The notes under the pieces were generated by a model. It had not been told where the DNA came from. It ran no database searches and was given only the letters and a program-made list of their open reading frames with translations. From the NCBI GenBank assembly GCA_902496775.1, contig CABVCF010000004.1, positions 1 through 45,062 of the forward strand: DNA of 45,062 bases. The letters run 5' to 3'. Positions 7,774-15,581 of the stretch are shown one piece after another (position 1 is the first letter of the stretch; each line of letters starts with the position of its first letter). The translations under genes and the position numbers were made by a program. The stretch is from an uncultured Collinsella sp. GTDB taxonomy: Bacteria; Actinomycetota; Coriobacteriia; Coriobacteriales; Coriobacteriaceae.

Positions 7774-9555
7774 TTACTCGTTCAGTAGCCTTACGGCTTC
7801 GGCGGCCATGTTCTCGACCGTCATGCCGTTCTGCGCAAGCAGTTCGTTGGGGTCGTAGCGGTCGGGGAAGCCCTTGGCGATGCCGAAGATGCGCGTGCGC
7901 ACGGGCGTGCAGGCCAAGTAGCACGCGACGCGCTCGCCCCAGCCGCCGTCCAAGATGCCGTCCTCGAGCGTGACGACAACGCGATGCTCGGCGGCAAGGC
8001 TGTCGAGGAACTCGCGGTCGAGCTCGGTTGCAAAGCGCGGGTTGACGAGCGTGGCCTCGATGCCGTACTCGGCAGCCAAGCGGTTTGTCACGCGCTCGCC
8101 CAGCTCAAAGAAATCGCCGAGCGCGAGCACGGCAACGTCGCGGCCCTGACGCACTACGTTGTAGCGAACGGCGCTGTAGTCGGTGTCCTCAGCGGGCGCC
8201 AAATCGGGGCGGCTTACCAGGCCGATGCCCGGTACACGAATCGCCACGGGATGCTCGCGGTGGTCGAGTGACCAGCTCAGCATGGACAGGTATTCCTCCA
8301 TGCAGGCCGGCGCTAGGTAGCGCATGTTGGGAAGAGCGCCCAGCATGGAAATATCAAAGAACGAAAGGTGCGTCTCGGACGTGGTGCCAAAGATTGACGC
8401 ACCAAACACCAAAATGGTTGCGGGGGCGTCGTTGAGGCACAGGTCGTGCCACAGCTCGTCGTAGGCGCGCTGCAAAAACGTACCGTACACACCAAAGACT
8501 GGCTTGGCGCCCGAGCGCGCAAGCGCGGTGGCAAAGGTCACGGCGTGCTCCTCGGCAATGCCCACATCGACGAACTGTTTGCCGGCGGCAGCGCGAAGCT
8601 CGGGTGTAAAGCCCATGATGTAGGGTGTGGCGGCCGTGATGCCCACGACCTGCGGATCGCGCTCGATGGCGGCGCTGAGCGCCTCGCCCGTAATGTCGGC
8701 GTAGGTGCGCGGCGCAGGCTCGCTCGGATGGCCCGGGCAGAGCTTGCGCCCGGTCGCCATGTCAAACGGACCCACGTGGTGCCAGCGCTCGGGGTCGTTT
8801 TGGGCTGGCTCAAAGCCCTTGCCCTTGGCGGTGGAGACGTGCAGCACGATGGGATGATCGATATTGCGCAGTTCCTGCAGCGCGTCGACCAGGGCCAACA
8901 CGTCGTTGCCGGCGTCCAAATAACGGTAGTCGAGTCCCATCGCGCGGAAAACGTTGCGCTCACAGGTGCCGTTGCTGGTGCGCAGCTCGGCCAGATTGCG
9001 ATAGAGGCCACCGTGGTTCTCGGCGATGGACTGGTCGTTATCGTTGACGATGATGATCAGGTTGCTGTCGAGTTCGGCGGCATTGTTGAAGCCCTCAAAC
9101 GCCAAGCCGCCCGAAAGCGAGCCGTCGCCAATGATGGTGATGACGTTGTAACTGTCGCCCGCCAGATCGCGGGCGTGTGCCAAGCCGCAGCCCAGGCTCA
9201 CCGATGTGGAGGTGTGGCCCATGGCGAACAGGTCGTGCTCGGACTCGTCGGGATTGGCAAAGCCAGAGGCCTCGCCAAAGCGCTTCGGATCGATATAAGT
9301 GTACGCGCGCCCCGTCAGCGCCTTATGGGCGTAGGTCTGGTGCGACACGTCAAAGACAATCTTGTCGATGGGGGAGTTAAACACGCGATGAAGCGCAACC
9401 GTAAGCTCAACGACGCCCAGGTTGGGGGCAACGTGCCCGCCGACGGCGGCGGAGCTTTCGAGGATGGCGTGGCGAATCTCGTCGCAGAGCTGCGGGAGCT
9501 CGGCACGATTAAGAGCCTTGACGTCCTCGGGCGTTGTCGTTTGCGTAAGCAGCAT
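7774..9555 (-). CDS. dxs: 1-deoxy-D-xylulose-5-phosphate synthase family enzyme
   Basis: This 593-residue thiamine-diphosphate enzyme would join pyruvate and glyceraldehyde 3-phosphate to give DXP, the entry to the MEP isoprenoid pathway. DXS features in order: HVAPNLGVVELT, GHTSTSVSLGCG, the cofactor motif GDGSLSGGLAFEGFNN, ending in VNDNDQS, HHVGPFD, the catalytic Glu in EEHAVTFATALA, and VYGTFLQRAYDEL. It is shorter than the usual 620-640. The segment that reads YPRG in classical DXS reads VPGI here, and the DENE stretch is absent. It therefore belongs to a short DXS-like branch, and a different aldehyde acceptor cannot be excluded. It is transcribed alone, with a strong terminator. Confidence 0.82.
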   Translation of the reverse strand: MLLTQTTTPEDVKALNRAELPQLCDEIRHAILESSAAVGGHVAPNLGVVELTVALHRVFNSPIDKIVFDVSHQTYAHKALTGRAYTYIDPKRFGEASGFANPDESEHDLFAMGHTSTSVSLGCGLAHARDLAGDSYNVITIIGDGSLSGGLAFEGFNNAAELDSNLIIIVNDNDQSIAENHGGLYRNLAELRTSNGTCERNVFRAMGLDYRYLDAGNDVLALVDALQELRNIDHPIVLHVSTAKGKGFEPAQNDPERWHHVGPFDMATGRKLCPGHPSEPAPRTYADITGEALSAAIERDPQVVGITAATPYIMGFTPELRAAAGKQFVDVGIAEEHAVTFATALARSGAKPVFGVYGTFLQRAYDELWHDLCLNDAPATILVFGASIFGTTSETHLSFFDISMLGALPNMRYLAPACMEEYLSMLSWSLDHREHPVAIRVPGIGLVSRPDLAPAEDTDYSAVRYNVVRQGRDVAVLALGDFFELGERVTNRLAAEYGIEATLVNPRFATELDREFLDSLAAEHRVVVTLEDGILDGGWGERVACYLACTPVRTRIFGIAKGFPDRYDPNELLAQNGMTVENMAAEAVRLLNE

Positions 9556-9783
9556 CGTTGTGGGTTACTCCATGCGAATCGAGCGCCGGCGCTCCCTTGG
9601 CCGGCACAATTGCACAAGACAGTCTCGCACATTTTGGCGTTTGATATGTGACGGCGGCGCGGTAATTCGCCAACTGGTGGGGCAAAACGTTTTGTCCGAT
9701 GCCATACTGATGTGTTCCATGATGTTTTTATCGATTGTGCACAGGCCGTGGTTTGTCGCCGTGAGTCGCTGGAAGGAGGCAGC

Positions 9784-10320
9784 ATGTCCGATGCCGTTCG
9801 TGCCGAGAAAATCGCGCGCGAAGTAGACCATGCTGCCCGTCAACTGGCACAGGCGGGCCGTCTGGACCTGACGCGCGAGTTTATCCAGCATGGCGATGTG
9901 ACGGTCTATGCGCATGTGACTTCGGTAGCGCGGGCGAGCCTGTCCTTTGCCGAGCGCCTGGGCCGCGTCGGTGTTTCGGTCGACCGCGCCTCGTTGCTGC
10001 GCGGAGCCCTGTTACACGATTATTTTCTCTATGACTGGCACGATCCCGACCCGAGCCATCGACTGCACGGATTCCGGCATCCATTTTTTGCTCTGGCGCG
10101 TGCCGAAGAGGATTTTGAGCTGACGCCGCGCGAGCGGAATATTATCGTGCGGCATATGTTTCCGCTGGTGCCGGTGCCGCCGACGTGTCGTGAGGCTTGG
10201 ATTGTATGCCTGGCAGATAAATGGTGTGCTCTGCGCGAGACGATCGCCGGCCGCCTGCCGCGCAAGGACGAGACAGACGATAGCGTGAGTAAAGCATCGA
10301 GCGAAAAGAGGAGAGGGTAG
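9784..10320 (+). CDS. HD-domain phosphohydrolase-like protein
   Basis: This protein of 178 residues has an HD-type metal site: His44 in VYAHVTS, His78-Asp79 in LLHDYFLYDWHDPDP, further His at 92, 95, 99 and 124, and Asp145 in LADKWCAL. The ATG at 9784 is preceded by GGAAGGAGG; upstream in-frame starts lack such a site. HD proteins of this short type are metal-dependent phosphohydrolases, often of nucleotides, but the substrate here is unknown. The next gene begins 3 bp after the stop, so the two are co-expressed; a membrane-linked signalling role is inference. Confidence 0.8.
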   Translation: MSDAVRAEKIAREVDHAARQLAQAGRLDLTREFIQHGDVTVYAHVTSVARASLSFAERLGRVGVSVDRASLLRGALLHDYFLYDWHDPDPSHRLHGFRHPFFALARAEEDFELTPRERNIIVRHMFPLVPVPPTCREAWIVCLADKWCALRETIAGRLPRKDETDDSVSKASSEKRRG

Positions 10321-10323
10321 ACG

Positions 10324-11343
10324 GTGGGGACCGCGATTGATATGGCGTTTGGCGGTGCGACGCTTGCCGCCTGCCCACTCTCGGCACTGGTGCTCTCGTT
10401 TGTCTTTTACGGGTTTTGCGGTTGGGCATGGGAGTCGACAGTATGCGCCATGCTCAATCACGGACGATTTGCCAACAGTGGCTTTTTGCTGGGGCCGTGT
10501 TGTCCTATCTATGGTGTGGGCGGCATTGCCTGCTGGTTGCTGTTGCGCGGGATTCCGGATGCCTCGAGCCAGTTTGTCGCTGCAGCGCTCGTATGCAGCG
10601 TGATTGAGTACAGCGTGGGCGTGCTGTTGGAAAAAACAACGGGCGCTCGCTTTTGGGATTACTCGCACCTGCCGTTTAACTTGCACGGACGCATCTGTCT
10701 GTACTGGGCCTGCGCGTTTGGCTTGGGTGCGTTGTGTGTTTGCCGTTTAGTGGAGCCGGCATTGATGGGGCTGCTTGGCCATCTGCCGGTGCTGATTGTG
10801 CGACTGTCCGCCTTTATCGTCGCGGTCGCGATGATGGTCGACGCGGCGTGCTCGTTGGCGAGCTGGCGGCGTCTGTCCGATCAGCTGGAGCGCGTCCGAG
10901 CCGACCTTGCCGACCGCATCAACGAGTCGCTTGCCGATGCCTCGGACTCAATGCTCGAGCGTATTCCCGATTCGACGATTGACTCGGTGGCACAGACGCA
11001 CATCCGTAGCCGTGCCGTTAACGCTTGGCTGGCCGAGCTGGGCGACGCGACGCTCGATGCCCTTCGTGAGAAGGCTTCGATGCCGACGTTTATCGCAGAT
11101 GGTGCTCGCGGCCTGGCGCTTGCCGCCCGCCGCGTGGCCGATGCCGCGCCGAGTATGTCGCGTCCGTCGCTCAGTCGTCGCCTTGCCGGCAAGCGCATGG
11201 GCCGTCCGGTGCCGAGCGTGTCACTCAGCCGCCGCGACCTACGCTTCTTTAACGCCTTCCCGCGTCTGCGCATTAATCGCTACGAAGGTGTCATTCGAGC
11301 AACTAATCTCCGCGACCGCGCCCACGAACTGTTTCGGCGCTAG
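10324..11343 (+). CDS. CmpB-family membrane protein (putative ABC transporter type IV, PF06541)
   Basis: This 339-residue protein starts with GTG just after the HD gene. The N-terminal 170 residues hold about five membrane helices and the CmpB-family hallmarks FYGFCGWAWES, LLGPCCPIYGVG, LEKTTGARFWDYS and FNLHGRICLYWA. The C-terminal half (about 175-339) is a charged cytoplasmic region rich in Arg and Ala, probably helical, with no recognised domain. Known family members are poorly characterised despite the transporter name. Pairing with an HD hydrolase suggests the soluble enzyme acts on something handled or sensed by the membrane partner; that is inference. Confidence 0.82.
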   Translation: MGTAIDMAFGGATLAACPLSALVLSFVFYGFCGWAWESTVCAMLNHGRFANSGFLLGPCCPIYGVGGIACWLLLRGIPDASSQFVAAALVCSVIEYSVGVLLEKTTGARFWDYSHLPFNLHGRICLYWACAFGLGALCVCRLVEPALMGLLGHLPVLIVRLSAFIVAVAMMVDAACSLASWRRLSDQLERVRADLADRINESLADASDSMLERIPDSTIDSVAQTHIRSRAVNAWLAELGDATLDALREKASMPTFIADGARGLALAARRVADAAPSMSRPSLSRRLAGKRMGRPVPSVSLSRRDLRFFNAFPRLRINRYEGVIRATNLRDRAHELFRR

Positions 11344-11541
11344 CCGGGACGGGCGCGCCCACGGCTCCCTTGCTCGCGCATTTCCCGTTCGTTTCGCGCT
11401 CGTTGCCGCGCCGTTTCCAAGATTGCGGCACCGTTTCCATTCGACAACGCAGCGTTTAACAACGCCGTATCTGGTCTACACCAGTTGCCCCTCGGCCGCA
11501 TTATGGGCGCCGACAACGTCCATGCGACCAAGGGGGAGCGA

Positions 11542-12819
11542 ATGTACGATACGGGATCGACAACGTTTATGCTCATCTGCACCATGCTCGTGTTTTTAAT
11601 GACACCGGGTCTGGCGTTTTTCTATGGCGGCCTGTCCAGGCGCAAAAATGTCATCAACACTATGCTCATGTGCTTTGGCGCCATTGGTCTGGTTGGTGTG
11701 CTGTGGATTGTTGCCGGCTGGTCGCTGGCCTACGGCGGCGACGGTTCGAGCCCGTTTATTGGAGGCTTTGACCAGCTGCTGTGCCTGCCGGTGCTCAACC
11801 AGGTGCTGCAGGCGGCCGAGGACAATGCTGCGGACGGTGCCGTCTGCCCTCAGATTATCAACATCGCCTTCCAAATGGCGTTTGCCATGATCACGGCTGC
11901 TATCGTCACGGGCAGCCTGGCCGGCCGCGTTAAGTTTGGTGCCATGACGGCCTTCCTGGGCATTTGGCTGCTTGTGGTCTATGCGCCGCTCGCCCACATG
12001 GTTTGGGGCGGCGATGGCTCCTTTATCGGTGACATGATCGGCGCGCTCGACTTTGCCGGCGGCGACGTGGTACACATTTCGTCCGGTCTGACGGGCCTGA
12101 TTCTCTGCTTAATGCTCGGCCGTCGTCGCGGCTTTGGCATGGTGAGCTACCGTCCGCATAACGTGCCGTTTGTGGCGCTGGGCGCCGGCCTGCTTTGGTT
12201 TGGCTGGTTTGGCTTTAACGGCGGCAGCGAGTTTAAGGCCGACGCCGTTGCGGCACTCGCCATCCTCAACACCGTGACGGCCAGCGCGGCGGGCATGGTC
12301 TCGTGGCTTGCCGTCGAGCGCGTGCATACCGGCCGCCCCACGCTGGTGGGCGCCAGCACCGGTCTGGTTGCGGGCCTTGTGGTGGTCACGCCGGGTGCGG
12401 GCTTTGTCGAGCCGTGGGCGGCGCTGGTCATGGGCCTGATCGTCTCGCCCGTCTGCTACTTGGCCATCAGCCATCTCAAGACCAAGTTCGGCTACGACGA
12501 TGCACTCGATGCGTTTGGCTGCCACGGCATCGGCGGCATCTTGGGCGGCGTGCTTACGGGCCTGTTCTGCGTGCCGGAGCTCTCGTGGACCGGTAAGGGT
12601 GGCCTGTTCTACACGGGCGACGTGTCGCTGCTCGTCTCGCAGATTTTGGGCATCGTGGTGACGGTCGCTATTGTACTGGTGCTCGACTTGGTGATCGCCG
12701 CGGTGGTCAAGGCGCTGTTCCACGGCAGCCTGCGCGTGGACGAGGCCGACGAGGCGCTGGGCCTGGACGCGAGTCAACACGGCGAGAGCGCATATCCCTC
12801 GTTCTCCGGACTCGATTAG
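11542..12819 (+). CDS. amt: Ammonium transporter Amt
   Basis: This protein of 425 residues has 11 predicted membrane helices and the Amt/MEP/Rh signatures: FYGGLSRRKNVINTM near the N-terminus, the first pore His in DVVHISSGLTGL and the second in DAFGCHGIGGILGG. The ATG at 11542 follows AGGGGGAG; the longer reading frame from 11485 lacks homology and a ribosome-binding site. It conducts NH4+/NH3 into the cell. The PII gene 207 bp downstream on the same strand is its usual regulator, which plugs the cytoplasmic pore when nitrogen is plentiful. The intervening DNA contains a 105-nt inverted repeat overlapping the amt stop codon. Confidence 0.96.
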   Translation: MYDTGSTTFMLICTMLVFLMTPGLAFFYGGLSRRKNVINTMLMCFGAIGLVGVLWIVAGWSLAYGGDGSSPFIGGFDQLLCLPVLNQVLQAAEDNAADGAVCPQIINIAFQMAFAMITAAIVTGSLAGRVKFGAMTAFLGIWLLVVYAPLAHMVWGGDGSFIGDMIGALDFAGGDVVHISSGLTGLILCLMLGRRRGFGMVSYRPHNVPFVALGAGLLWFGWFGFNGGSEFKADAVAALAILNTVTASAAGMVSWLAVERVHTGRPTLVGASTGLVAGLVVVTPGAGFVEPWAALVMGLIVSPVCYLAISHLKTKFGYDDALDAFGCHGIGGILGGVLTGLFCVPELSWTGKGGLFYTGDVSLLVSQILGIVVTVAIVLVLDLVIAAVVKALFHGSLRVDEADEALGLDASQHGESAYPSFSGLD

Positions 12820-12922
12820 CAGCTTCCCCAAGCACCGCACCTTGCCGTTCAATCGTCGCTCACGTACTTAAGTACGCTTCGCTCCTCTTTCACGGCAATC
12901 TGCGGCACTTGGGAAACCTGCT
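12818..12922. repeat. 105-nt imperfect inverted repeat between amt and glnK
   Basis: Arms starting AGCAG (12818) and ending CTGCT (12922) pair through TTCCCCAAG, CCGCA and TTGCCGT blocks with scattered mismatches. The apex contains the perfect palindrome CGTACTTAAGTACG. A partial third copy, TTTGCGGTACCTGGGAAACC, follows at about 12959-12978. It may act as a processing or termination structure between amt and glnK, or be a dispersed repeat. Confidence 0.75.
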
Positions 12923-13026
12923 AAGACCAGTCAGTTGAACTTTTTGATTTCTGAGGTTGGTTTGCGGTACCTGGGAAACCCGCGTCTCATGTAAAGGGAT
13001 ACGTTGATTATTGAGAGGAATTCACT

Positions 13027-13365
13027 ATGAAGAAGATTACGGCGATTGTTCGTGCCGAGAAGCTTGAGGTTCTTAAAGATGCGCTGTTTGCTGCTGATGT
13101 TCGCGGTATGACTATCAACCAGGTGCAGGGCTGCGGCGCGCAGCATGGCTGGAAGGAATACGTGCGCGGCAACGAGTTGCTTGTCAATACGATCCCTAAG
13201 GTGCAGTTCACCCTTATCTGCGCCGATGAGCACGTCGATGGCATTGTCGACATCATCTGCAACGCCGCTCGCACCGGAGCCGTCGGCGATGGCAAGATCT
13301 GGGTCGAGCCGGTCGAGGAAGTCATCCGCATCCGTACCGGCGAACACGGCCCCGCCGCGGTGTAG
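13027..13365 (+). CDS. glnK: Nitrogen regulatory protein PII (GlnK/GlnB)
   Basis: This 112-residue trimeric signal protein aligns end to end with E. coli GlnB: MKKITAIVRAEKLEVLKDAL start, T-loop at about 37-55, TGAVGDGKIWV and IRIRTGEHG at the C-terminus. It binds ATP/ADP and 2-oxoglutarate and gates Amt. By direct alignment, position 51 (the Tyr uridylylated in enterobacteria and adenylylated in corynebacteria) is Leu in RGNELLVN; Tyr45 is in the loop but at a different position. Covalent modification at residue 51 is therefore impossible and signalling is probably by ligands alone. The ribosome-binding site is GAGAGGA. Confidence 0.96.
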   Translation: MKKITAIVRAEKLEVLKDALFAADVRGMTINQVQGCGAQHGWKEYVRGNELLVNTIPKVQFTLICADEHVDGIVDIICNAARTGAVGDGKIWVEPVEEVIRIRTGEHGPAAV

Positions 13366-13439
13366 GGCCGACCGTCTGCCATCCTCAACGTTAAAATAGT
13401 GCAGTGAAGCACAAGACTTGCATTGCGGATGGAATGATT

Positions 13440-14102
13440 ATGGGTCGCAATAAATATCCTGAAGAGACGGTCGCGAAGATTCTCGATGCGGCACTGCAAC
13501 TTTTCTGTGCACAGGGCTATGAGGGAACGAGCATCCAAGATATCGTCGACCATCTCGATGGGATGACCAAAGGTGCCATCTACCATCATTTCAAAAGTAA
13601 AGAAGAGATTTTCAACGCTGCATTTGATCGGGCGATGGCTCCCGTTGTTGAGCGTCGCCGCGCGACACTCGGTGCTGGCAATATGACTGGAGCCCAAAAG
13701 CTCAAGCGGCTGTATGCGCCCGAGTCCGTCGTTCCACAAATTGAGCTATGGGCACGCATACATCCTGCGGCGGATCCGGCAAAAAGTTCGCGTCTACTGG
13801 CGATGCAGTACCAGGGCTCGTTTGACGAGTCGGCCGATGGTTGTCTCTTGCCAGTGATCGAGGAGGGCATCGCCGACGGCTCCATTGCGTGCGAATGGCC
13901 GCGCGAAGCGGCGGAGGCCGTATCGTTGTTGGCGAATCTTTGGCTGCTGCCATTGTTCCGTCCACTTGAATCCAAGGACCGAATGCTCGCTCGCGCGCAA
14001 TGCTTGGCGCAGATGGCGGCCGCGGTGGGGCTTGATTTGGGTAATGAAGTGCTCCAGACAACGGCCCAGATTTGGGACGTATGGAACCGTGCCGGGTGGT
14101 AA
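13440..14102 (+). CDS. TetR-family repressor, partner of the adjacent MFS exporter
   Basis: This protein of about 220 residues has a TetR N-terminal domain: TVAKILDAALQLFCAQGYEGTSIQDIVDHL, then the recognition part GAIYHHFKSKEEIFNAAFD. The C-terminal ligand domain is not of a named type. I prefer ATG 13440, which has GGATGGA about 6 nt upstream; ATG 13434 and GTG 13404 are also in frame. The MFS gene follows at 14204, and two palindromic sites with matching halves lie in the gap. The arrangement is that of a ligand-relieved repressor controlling an efflux pump. Codons are less GC-biased than in the housekeeping genes. Confidence 0.88.
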   Translation: MGRNKYPEETVAKILDAALQLFCAQGYEGTSIQDIVDHLDGMTKGAIYHHFKSKEEIFNAAFDRAMAPVVERRRATLGAGNMTGAQKLKRLYAPESVVPQIELWARIHPAADPAKSSRLLAMQYQGSFDESADGCLLPVIEEGIADGSIACEWPREAAEAVSLLANLWLLPLFRPLESKDRMLARAQCLAQMAAAVGLDLGNEVLQTTAQIWDVWNRAGW

Positions 14103-14107
14103 TATAG

Positions 14108-14191
14108 ATACCAACGGTATGTAATTGATTTGTGAGGGTAGCTACGGCTGCCCTTTTCAAGTCATTAAATACATACTATCGGTATGTATTT
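14108..14191 (+). promoter_or_regulatory. Two candidate TetR operators before the MFS gene
   Basis: Site 2 is AAATACATAC (14167-14176), 5 bp, then GTATGTATTT (14182-14191): perfect 10-bp arms. Site 1 is ATACC-AAC-GGTAT (14108-14120), and its right half GGTATGTAA repeats that of site 2. Site 2 ends 12 bp before the MFS start, so binding would block expression of the exporter. Confidence 0.75.
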
Positions 14192-14203
14192 GGGGGCAGG
14201 CTT

Positions 14204-15466
14204 ATGGTTGGGATGCGAAGAATTAGCGTTTCGTTGGCGCCAAAAACAGTGCGATCTATCAGACTATTTGGCCTTCTTGTTGCACAGCTGTGTGCGTATT
14301 CAATGTTGTTAGCACTGTGCTTTGCGTGTCCGCTCTACTTGTTCGATTGCAGCGGTTCGTCAACGTTATATGGCGCCGTCGCGGCGATAGCGTTCATACC
14401 AGGCGTGCTCGCGACTCCGGTTGGCGGGATTTTGGCGGATCGGGGAAGACATCGCGGGGTTCTTGTGGTACTCGGCATTGTTCTGATGGCTGCATCACTG
14501 CTGTTTATCCCCATGAAGTGTTCGCTGCCTCTTGCGGTTGTCGTGGCAGCAATGCTTTGCGTCCAATATGGCATCCAATCGCTGCTGAAGCCGATGCTTC
14601 AAATTGAGACGGTGCGCATGACGGGCCCAGAAAAGGTTGAGCGTGCCACTGCGTTGGTCTCGCAGATAACCATGGCGAGCAATATCTTGGGGCCTGTAGT
14701 CGGGACGGCAGTCTATGGGTGCTTTGGTATCGATGCTCTATGCGAAACCGCGGCGTTGACGTTTGCGATGTCAGCCCTACTGTTCGGGGGCGCACTCAAG
14801 CAAAATGCCTCATCTGGAATGACAGGGGACAGTACGACTTGCTCGACATGCCGAAGCGATTTTCGGGAGTCGATTCGGTACCTGTTTCAAAACGCATCAT
14901 TGCTCGTTGTGTTTTTGCTTGCGGCTATTTTGAACCTTGCGTTAGTTGGGTTAACGATTGGTGCTCCCGTTATTGTTGCAAAGCATCTCGGAATGCAGTC
15001 ATCCTTTGTTGGGATTATTGAGGTGGCTATGGGCTTAGGTGGTTTTGTCGGCAGTGGTTTGGTCGGTATTTGGCCGCATCGTTTTTCCTTCAAGGGCATA
15101 TGTCGATATGTCGCGATGATTTGTTTTGGAGTCGTACCGATTATTGTCACGCTACTGAGCGGTCCTGATGAATTAGCGTTTGCCGCGCTTGCGGCCGGCT
15201 CGGCATGGGTCATGGCGTGGGCAAGCATTGCATCGGTCGGAATCGTTTCATTTGTTCAGCGGTCAGCGCCAAAGGAACTCTGCGGAAAAGTGCTGGCACT
15301 CGTTTATATGACACTTTCCTGTGCAACGCCTATTGGCCAATTGGTTTACGGGCTTGCATATGATCGATGGGCTCCGGCGATTGTATTCGCAGGCATGTTG
15401 GCGGTGCTGACGTCGACGACGGCGCTGTTTAATCGGCTGAAAAGTTGCTTATGGCGAATGTCTTAA
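14204..15466 (+). CDS. Major facilitator superfamily transporter (MFS)
   Basis: This protein of 420 residues has about 12 hydrophobic segments in two halves. The MFS A-type loop between helices 2 and 3 reads PVGGILADRGRHR. The ATG at 14204 follows GGGGGCAGG; the longer frame from 14132 would translate through the operator. The family exports small molecules by proton antiport, and the repressor next door suggests drug or toxic metabolite efflux. No substrate can be assigned. The gene is visibly AT-richer than its neighbours, so the TetR/MFS pair may have been acquired together. Confidence 0.86.
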   Translation: MVGMRRISVSLAPKTVRSIRLFGLLVAQLCAYSMLLALCFACPLYLFDCSGSSTLYGAVAAIAFIPGVLATPVGGILADRGRHRGVLVVLGIVLMAASLLFIPMKCSLPLAVVVAAMLCVQYGIQSLLKPMLQIETVRMTGPEKVERATALVSQITMASNILGPVVGTAVYGCFGIDALCETAALTFAMSALLFGGALKQNASSGMTGDSTTCSTCRSDFRESIRYLFQNASLLVVFLLAAILNLALVGLTIGAPVIVAKHLGMQSSFVGIIEVAMGLGGFVGSGLVGIWPHRFSFKGICRYVAMICFGVVPIIVTLLSGPDELAFAALAAGSAWVMAWASIASVGIVSFVQRSAPKELCGKVLALVYMTLSCATPIGQLVYGLAYDRWAPAIVFAGMLAVLTSTTALFNRLKSCLWRMS

Positions 15467-15533
15467 GGCGCTGGGGGACCGTGAATTTGTGGAGACAGTG
15501 GCACGCCGCGCCGGGACGGCATTGTTTAGGCAT

Positions 15534-15575
15534 GCCTCTCCTTCGTCTACAATATCGTGCAGACGAAGGAGAGGC
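15534..15575 (+). promoter_or_regulatory. Long perfect inverted repeat over the -10 and ribosome-binding site of the HAD gene
   Basis: GCCTCTCCTTCGTCT (15534-15548) pairs perfectly with AGACGAAGGAGAGGC (15561-15575), a 15-bp stem. The right arm contains the GAAGGAGAGG ribosome-binding site, and a TACAAT -10-like hexamer (15548-15553) lies in the loop. Either it is an operator spanning the promoter, or, if transcription starts further upstream, an RNA stem hiding the ribosome-binding site. Confidence 0.7.
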
Positions 15576-15581
15576 GTATCC

